From Christensenella sp. UBA941 (GTDB taxonomy: Bacteria > Bacillota > Clostridia > Christensenellales > UBA941), in contig DBDD01000273.1 in the NCBI GenBank assembly GCA_002293365.1, positions 1 through 18,050 on the forward strand: DNA of 18,050 nucleotides. Direction: 5' to 3'. The position numbers and the translations under genes were made by a program. How positions within the stretch are numbered: position 1 is the first letter of the stretch; each line of letters starts with the position of its first letter. Below the pieces are notes generated by a model. That model searched no databases. It was given only the letters and a program-made list of their open reading frames with translations, and was not told the origin of the DNA. This document shows, one piece after another, positions 14,791-18,050 of this stretch.

Positions 14791-15255
14791 TCAACCGTCG
14801 AAGTGTCCGAGAAGATAATCCCTAAACAATAAATCCTCATTGCAGATATGGGAAATCCACCAGCCCTTCAGGAATTCGAGGAAATGATGCGGATCTTTAT
14901 TATAAAGACTCTTTTTCCCCGTGTGCAACAGATTCTCCATCAGCTCGCGATGCAAATCGTGATGCCTTTTCGCCTGTGAGAAATCGAGCATTTCAAGGAA
15001 AGCTTCCTCGATCTCAAAGTGAACCTGCGTGTAGTCGCTCATCATTTGGATTATGGGAGCGAACGTGTTTTCGATGTAATTATGCCGGATTCCAAAGTGC
15101 AGCGAGTTGATCATCGTTACGATCCCGCGGTGCTGCTCGTCGAGTATCGGTATGCCCAGATTATACTTGTCGTCCCAGATGATAAAAATATTATGGTTCA
15201 AAAGAAGGTGGTGGGTGTTTGTAGCCGTTTCGATATTCGATAAACTGGACGCCAT
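14791..15255 (-). CDS. Bacteriohemerythrin
   Basis: A non-heme diiron O2-binding protein, 154 aa. All ligand positions are present: His42 (L-D-E-Q-H), His79 and Glu83 (H-F-E-I-E), His98 and His102 (H-x3-H), His136 and Asp141 (H-x4-D). A 22-residue N-terminal extension precedes the usual start near F-I-I-W-D-D-K-Y. The ATG at 15255 is chosen because GGAGG lies 8 nt upstream; a longer in-frame ORF to 15321 would begin upstream of the promoter. The gene leads a two-gene unit with the REC-GGDEF protein. In an anaerobe it could sense, store or scavenge oxygen; the partner suggests signalling (inference). Confidence 0.93.
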   Translation of the reverse strand: MASSLSNIETATNTHHLLLNHNIFIIWDDKYNLGIPILDEQHRGIVTMINSLHFGIRHNYIENTFAPIIQMMSDYTQVHFEIEEAFLEMLDFSQAKRHHDLHRELMENLLHTGKKSLYNKDPHHFLEFLKGWWISHICNEDLLFRDYLLGHFDG

Positions 15256-15288
15256 CTCTCCAGCCTCCAATATTTGTAAATTTAGATC

Positions 15289-15318
15289 AGTATAGCATGT
15301 TATTATACTATTTAACAA
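15289..15318 (-). promoter_or_regulatory. Promoter for hemerythrin / REC-GGDEF unit, extended -10
   Basis: On the minus strand, TTGTTA (15318-15313) and TATACT (15294-15289) are 18 bp apart, with TG one base before the -10 box. It sits about 35 nt upstream of the ATG at 15255. Confidence 0.6.
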
Positions 15319-15383
15319 CAATAAAAAGAAGCGCTGAAGTCATGCGAGGTTAATAGGGGCGATTTTATTGTCCGCTTTTTACA

Positions 15384-15413
15384 TTGAATTAATATAAGTC
15401 GCTATGTTATACT
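15384..15413 (+). promoter_or_regulatory. Promoter for the MATE efflux gene
   Basis: TTGAAT (15384-15389) and TATACT (15408-15413) are 18 bp apart. The in-frame ATG at 15404 lies inside this promoter, which rules it out as the start of translation. Confidence 0.55.
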
Positions 15414-15442
15414 GCATCGTTGCGCAAATTATAGGAGGAAAT

Positions 15443-16810
15443 ATGCGGCTTTTTCAGGATAAACGCTTTTATATATCGCTATTCGCGCTTGCGCTACCCA
15501 TAGCCTTGCAGGATCTTATTAAATTCGGCACGAACATGCTTGACAACGTCATGGTCGGCGCGCTGTCCGAGGTGGAGATATCCGCCGTCAGCATCGCGAA
15601 CCAGCCATATTTCATATTCGCGCTGCTGGTATTCGGGCTGACCAGCGGCGGAACCGTCCTAGCCGCCCAATACCATGGCAAGGGAGATATCGCTGTCGTC
15701 CGAAAGGTAGTCAACATAACCTTCGCCTATTCCTTGGCGGCGGCGGCAGTATTTACGGTCTTCGTGCTTCTTTTTCCCGAATTTGTCATGAGCATATTTA
15801 CGCCGGAGCCCGCGGTAATACGCGCCGGCGCGGAATATCTTCGGATACTGGGCTTCGCGTATCATCTATACGCGGCGACGACCGTCTGTATAATGATGCT
15901 GCGCAGCGTACAGATTACCACACCCACGCTATTGGTCAATATTCTCTCGTTTTTCGTGAACGCCTTTTTGAATTGGGTGCTCATCTTCGGCAACCTGGGA
16001 GCGCCTATGATGGGCGTCCGCGGCGCGGCGCTGGCTACGCTCGCCGCGCGCGCCTTGGAAGCCGTACTGTGTATAGCCTATCTGCGGTTCGCGGACAACC
16101 CGCTCAGGTTTCGGTTCTCCGGACTTACGCGCCTTAGCCGCACGCTGCAAAGGGATTTCTTTCGCTATAGTATGCCCGTTACGGTCAACGAGCTCGTATG
16201 GGCGCTGGGAACTTCGGGCCTGTCCGTCGTATTGGGCCGGCTAGGTACGGACGCTATGGCTTCGGCCAGCATAACGTCCTCCGTAGCGTCGCTGATGTCC
16301 GTTATGCTATTTGGTACGAGCGGCGCGGCGGGCATATTGATCGGCCGGGCCGTCGGCAGCGGGGATTTCGAGAGGGCAAAGCGCAACGCGAATTCGTCGC
16401 TATTCGTCAGCGTCGTTTTAGGTGTGATCATGTGCGCGGCCGCTTTGCTCCTTCGTGATTTTATTATCGGGTTATATAATATTACACCGGAAACTACGGC
16501 GATCGTCCGCTCGTTTTTGACGCTGCTGGCGTTTCTTTTGCTATTTGAGTCCGTCGGTCTGAACGTTATAACGGGTATATTGCGCGGCGCGGGCGATACG
16601 AAATTTGCGATGTATATCGATGTTCTTACGCTCTGGCTGCTGGCATTGCCTTTGGGCGCGCTTATGGCGTTCGTATTCGAAGCGCCGCTGTTCATCGTCT
16701 ACTGCGCGCTGCGCTGCGACGTGTTTGTGCGGTGCGTTGCGTGCTTGTTCAGGGTTCGGGGGACTAAGTGGATTCGGAACGTCACTTTGCCACTTGCTAA
16801 AGAGAACTGA
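15443..16810 (+). CDS. MATE family efflux transporter
   Basis: A 455-aa multidrug/toxin extrusion protein of the inner membrane with about twelve membrane segments in two homologous halves. The N-terminal signature A-L-P-I-A-L-Q-D-L-I-K-F-G-T-N-M-L-D-N is typical of NorM/DinF-like MATE proteins, and the G-V-R-G-A-A-L-A-T segment marks the end of the first half. The length is normal and the C-terminus (K-W-I-R-N-V) fits clostridial relatives. The start at 15443 has AGGAGG at 15433-15438 and lies after the promoter. The substrate cannot be read from sequence; Na+ or H+ coupling is expected for the family. Its last codons carry the -35 box of the pyr promoter. Confidence 0.93.
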   Translation: MRLFQDKRFYISLFALALPIALQDLIKFGTNMLDNVMVGALSEVEISAVSIANQPYFIFALLVFGLTSGGTVLAAQYHGKGDIAVVRKVVNITFAYSLAAAAVFTVFVLLFPEFVMSIFTPEPAVIRAGAEYLRILGFAYHLYAATTVCIMMLRSVQITTPTLLVNILSFFVNAFLNWVLIFGNLGAPMMGVRGAALATLAARALEAVLCIAYLRFADNPLRFRFSGLTRLSRTLQRDFFRYSMPVTVNELVWALGTSGLSVVLGRLGTDAMASASITSSVASLMSVMLFGTSGAAGILIGRAVGSGDFERAKRNANSSLFVSVVLGVIMCAAALLLRDFIIGLYNITPETTAIVRSFLTLLAFLLLFESVGLNVITGILRGAGDTKFAMYIDVLTLWLLALPLGALMAFVFEAPLFIVYCALRCDVFVRCVACLFRVRGTKWIRNVTLPLAKEN

Positions 16811-16823
16811 TATATGCTATAAT
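16794..16823 (+). promoter_or_regulatory. pyr operon promoter, extended -10
   Basis: TTGCTA (16794-16799) and a consensus TATAAT (16818-16823) are 18 bp apart, and TG at 16815-16816 makes an extended -10. The -35 box lies inside the end of the MATE gene. Transcription would start near 16830, just ahead of the attenuator. Confidence 0.75.
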
Positions 16824-16844
16824 CCCATCAATCGAGTTCGAACT

Positions 16845-16920
16845 TTAATCCGGCACGGAGAGGCCGGGAAGGCGAATGGTTTTTGCATATACGCCTTCCT
16901 TAAACCCGGAAGGCTTTTTT
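16845..16920 (+). promoter_or_regulatory. PyrR-dependent transcription attenuator
   Basis: Three mutually exclusive hairpins are visible. (1) Anti-antiterminator: CCGG (16850-16853) with CCGG (16864-16867), enclosing GGAGAGG, which with the next C matches the PyrR-binding core GAGAGGC. (2) Antiterminator: GGAAGGCG (16867-16874) with CGCCTTCC (16892-16899). (3) Terminator: GCCTTCC (16893-16899) with GGAAGGC (16908-16914), then six T. Arm 2 shares bases with both neighbours, as in the Bacillus pyr leaders. With high UMP, PyrR should bind hairpin 1 and so allow the terminator. The next genes are pyrR and pyrB, which fits exactly. Confidence 0.9.
16893..16920 (+). terminator. Attenuator terminator hairpin
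   Basis: A 7-bp stem (GCCTTCC / GGAAGGC) with loop TTAAACCC is followed by TTTTTT at 16915-16920. This is the conditional terminator of the pyr leader. Confidence 0.9.
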
Positions 16921-17033
16921 GTTGGGTACGCGCTTTTTCTGAGAGAAAAAGCTGTGCAAAAAGACCATATATTGAGGATTCTAAAGGAACAATGTGTTCC
17001 TTTAGCGGGGTTTGGGGCAGCGCCCCAACGTAC
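16921..17033. repeat. Dispersed repeat with three nested hairpins, inserted in the pyr leader
   Basis: Three inverted repeats follow one another: GCTTTTTCT/AGAAAAAGC (16932-16952), CTAAAGGAACA/TGTTCCTTTAG (16981-17005) and TTGGGGC/GCCCCAA (17012-17028). The outer ends GTTGGG (16921-16926) and CCCAAC (17024-17029) are also complementary, and GTAC occurs at both ends (16926-16929, 17030-17033). From memory, similar AAAGGAAC...GTTCCTTTAG-GGGGTTTGGGGC blocks are scattered in clostridial genomes. It is non-coding and not part of the attenuator. Origin as a MITE-like element is an inference. Confidence 0.6.
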
Positions 17034-17060
17034 TCTTTAGCATTCGGAAGGGGTGAGCCA

Positions 17061-17612
17061 GTGGAAAACAAAGCCGTCGTCATGGACGCGCGCGATATGG
17101 ACAGGGCGCTTACGCGCATTGCGCACGAGATAGTCGAGCGCAACAAGGGCGTTGAGAACGTCGCGCTTATAGGCATACGCCGCCGCGGCGTGCCTCTCGC
17201 CAAGCGTTTAGCCGAAAAGATCGCCAAAACCGAAGGGCAGGAAGTAGAGGTCGGGATACTCGACATAACGCTCTACCGCGACGACCTTTCGACGCTTAGC
17301 GAATATCCCGTTATAAACAGTACGGAGATCCCGTTCATCGTCGCCGGGAAGACGCTCGTGATGGTGGACGACGTTTTGTATACAGGGCGCACGGCGCGCG
17401 CCGGGATGGAAGCGATTATAGACCTCGGACGGCCGGAGCGCATCCAGCTCGCCGTTTTGGTGGACAGGGGCCATAGGGAATTGCCGATACGGGCCGATTT
17501 CGTCGGGAAAAACGTGCCGACGTCGCGGCAGGAGGTCGTGCTCGTTCAGCTCGAATCGGTGGATGGCACCGAGCAGGTTTGCATTAGATCGTTAGGAAAT
17601 GGGGCTATGTGA
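17061..17612 (+). CDS. pyrR: Bifunctional pyr operon regulator / uracil phosphoribosyltransferase
   Basis: PyrR, 183 aa, the normal length. It binds the pyr leader RNA in response to UMP and usually has weak uracil phosphoribosyltransferase activity. The type I PRTase PRPP loop is V-M-V-D-D-V-L-Y-T-G-R-T (100-111). The segment I-G-I-R-R-R-G-V-P-L-A (38-48) and the flexible loop around L-Y-R-D-D-L-S-T (71-78) also match the family. The GTG at 17061 has AAGGGGTGA at the right distance, and the protein begins like known PyrR. The same frame is open far upstream, to 16605, but that part crosses the attenuator and is not coding. The gene leads the operon it controls. Confidence 0.96.
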   Translation: MENKAVVMDARDMDRALTRIAHEIVERNKGVENVALIGIRRRGVPLAKRLAEKIAKTEGQEVEVGILDITLYRDDLSTLSEYPVINSTEIPFIVAGKTLVMVDDVLYTGRTARAGMEAIIDLGRPERIQLAVLVDRGHRELPIRADFVGKNVPTSRQEVVLVQLESVDGTEQVCIRSLGNGAM

Positions 17613-17627
17613 TAGCCCTTTTATTTT
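17602..17627 (+). terminator. Terminator-like hairpin over the pyrR stop codon
   Basis: GGGCTAT (17602-17608) pairs with ATAGCCC (17612-17618) around loop GTG, followed by TTTTATTTT. The pyrR stop codon TGA (17610-17612) spans the loop. Ribosomes ending pyrR would cover the stem, so any termination should depend on translation. It is too short to be a second PyrR attenuator. Confidence 0.55.
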
Positions 17628-17649
17628 GCAAATAACACGGAGGTAACCC

Positions 17650-18050
17650 ATGGCATTTAACCGCAAGCATCTATTGGGATTGCAAGGCGTGACGCGGGAC
17701 GAGATAGAAACGATCCTGGTCACCGCCGCGAACATGAAGCAGATCGTGCTTGGCCCGAACAAAAAAGCGCCGCACCTGGCGGGGAAGTCGATCACGACGC
17801 TCTTCTATGAAAACTCGACGCGTACGCGTATGTCGTTCGAGCTCGCGAGCAAATACATGGGCGCGGCGGCGGCGAATATATCCGCTTCGGCTTCAAGCGT
17901 ATCGAAGGGCGAAACGCTTATCGACACGGGCAAGACCATAGACGTCATGGGTACGGACGTTATCATAATGCGGCACCCCATGAGCGGCGCGCCGCATCTG
18001 CTCGCCAAGCACGTAAACGCCTCCGTCATCAACGCGGGCGACGGCATGAA
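17650..18050 (+). CDS. pyrB: Aspartate carbamoyltransferase catalytic subunit, 3'-partial
   Basis: The first 133 residues of PyrB, which condenses carbamoyl phosphate with aspartate to carbamoyl-aspartate in de novo pyrimidine synthesis. The carbamoyl-phosphate loop S-T-R-T-R (56-60), followed by M-S-F-E, is present. So are the S-K-G-E segment (85-88) with the active-site lysine contributed to the neighbouring subunit, and R-H-P (108-110). GGAGGTAA lies just before the ATG at 17650. The gene starts 37 nt after pyrR and runs off the right edge without a stop; its active site can be checked only in part. Confidence 0.95.
   Translation, partial: MAFNRKHLLGLQGVTRDEIETILVTAANMKQIVLGPNKKAPHLAGKSITTLFYENSTRTRMSFELASKYMGAAAANISASASSVSKGETLIDTGKTIDVMGTDVIIMRHPMSGAPHLLAKHVNASVINAGDGM

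Noticed and set aside
15256..15321. 22 extra N-terminal residues on the hemerythrin
   Set aside because: The upstream ATG lies beyond the -35 box of the likely promoter and has no ribosome binding site.
16165..16695. 176-aa minus-strand ORF
   Set aside because: It is antisense to the MATE gene and Ser/Thr/Asn-rich, as expected from a shadow frame of a membrane protein.
16932..17028. Second attenuator or riboswitch in the pyr leader
   Set aside because: The hairpins are independent, lack T-runs and contain no second PyrR-binding core; a dispersed repeat fits better.
16605..17060. Long in-frame extension upstream of pyrR
   Set aside because: It crosses the end of the MATE gene, the pyr promoter, the terminator and the repeat; PyrR homology begins only at 17061, which has its own ribosome binding site.
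1..18050. CRISPR array, tRNA, rRNA, transposase, phage or toxin-antitoxin module
   Set aside because: I found no regularly spaced repeats, no tRNA-like cloverleaf, and no protein with such signatures.

Overview
The window most likely comes from a Gram-positive anaerobe of the class Clostridia. The evidence is strong GGAGG-type ribosome binding sites, frequent TTG and GTG starts, a YesM-type kinase with an AraC-type regulator, a PyrR attenuator ahead of the pyr genes, and an EFR1-type ferredoxin and a MATE pump of clostridial type. The coding regions are fairly GC-rich, with AT-rich spacers. I see no rRNA, tRNA, CRISPR array, transposase or phage gene. Class assignment is an inference from gene content.

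Bases 3-8263 form one co-directional carbohydrate locus. It holds a substrate-binding protein (5' end outside the window), two ABC permeases, a sensor histidine kinase, an AraC-type response regulator, a GH1 beta-glycosidase and a GH43 glycosidase. The genes are tightly spaced and several overlap. No ATPase gene is present, so the permeases probably use a shared MsmX-type ATPase. The likely job is sensing and import of a beta-linked plant oligosaccharide, perhaps xylo- or gluco-configured, followed by cleavage inside the cell. The GH43 gene appears to lack an internal part of its catalytic domain.

Bases 8400-10782 are less well understood. They hold a small Cys-containing protein of unknown function, a 35-nt perfect palindrome that probably ends transcription from both sides, an 8-TM membrane protein on the minus strand, an AT-rich spacer, a heavily deleted chemoreceptor pseudogene and a 90-aa orphan ORF.

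Bases 10810-13696 hold 3-methyladenine glycosylase (tag) and a flavodoxin/ferredoxin protein on the minus strand. Divergent from these is a recQ gene broken by a deletion with a frameshift; it carries a very strong G-quadruplex motif near its 5' end.

Bases 13778-15255 (minus strand) are a two-gene unit: a bacteriohemerythrin followed by a REC-GGDEF protein whose GGDEF signature is destroyed. A MATE efflux gene (15443-16810) with its own promoter follows. The pyrimidine operon then begins: an extended -10 promoter, a complete PyrR-type attenuator, a dispersed hairpin repeat, pyrR, a small terminator-like hairpin, and pyrB running off the right edge.

The most striking theme is that three genes (GH43, chemoreceptor, recQ) keep both ends but have lost their middles. 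This could be genome decay by recombination at short homologies or an assembly artefact. The best-supported regulatory element is the pyr attenuator. I did not find a convincing new defence or mobile system.
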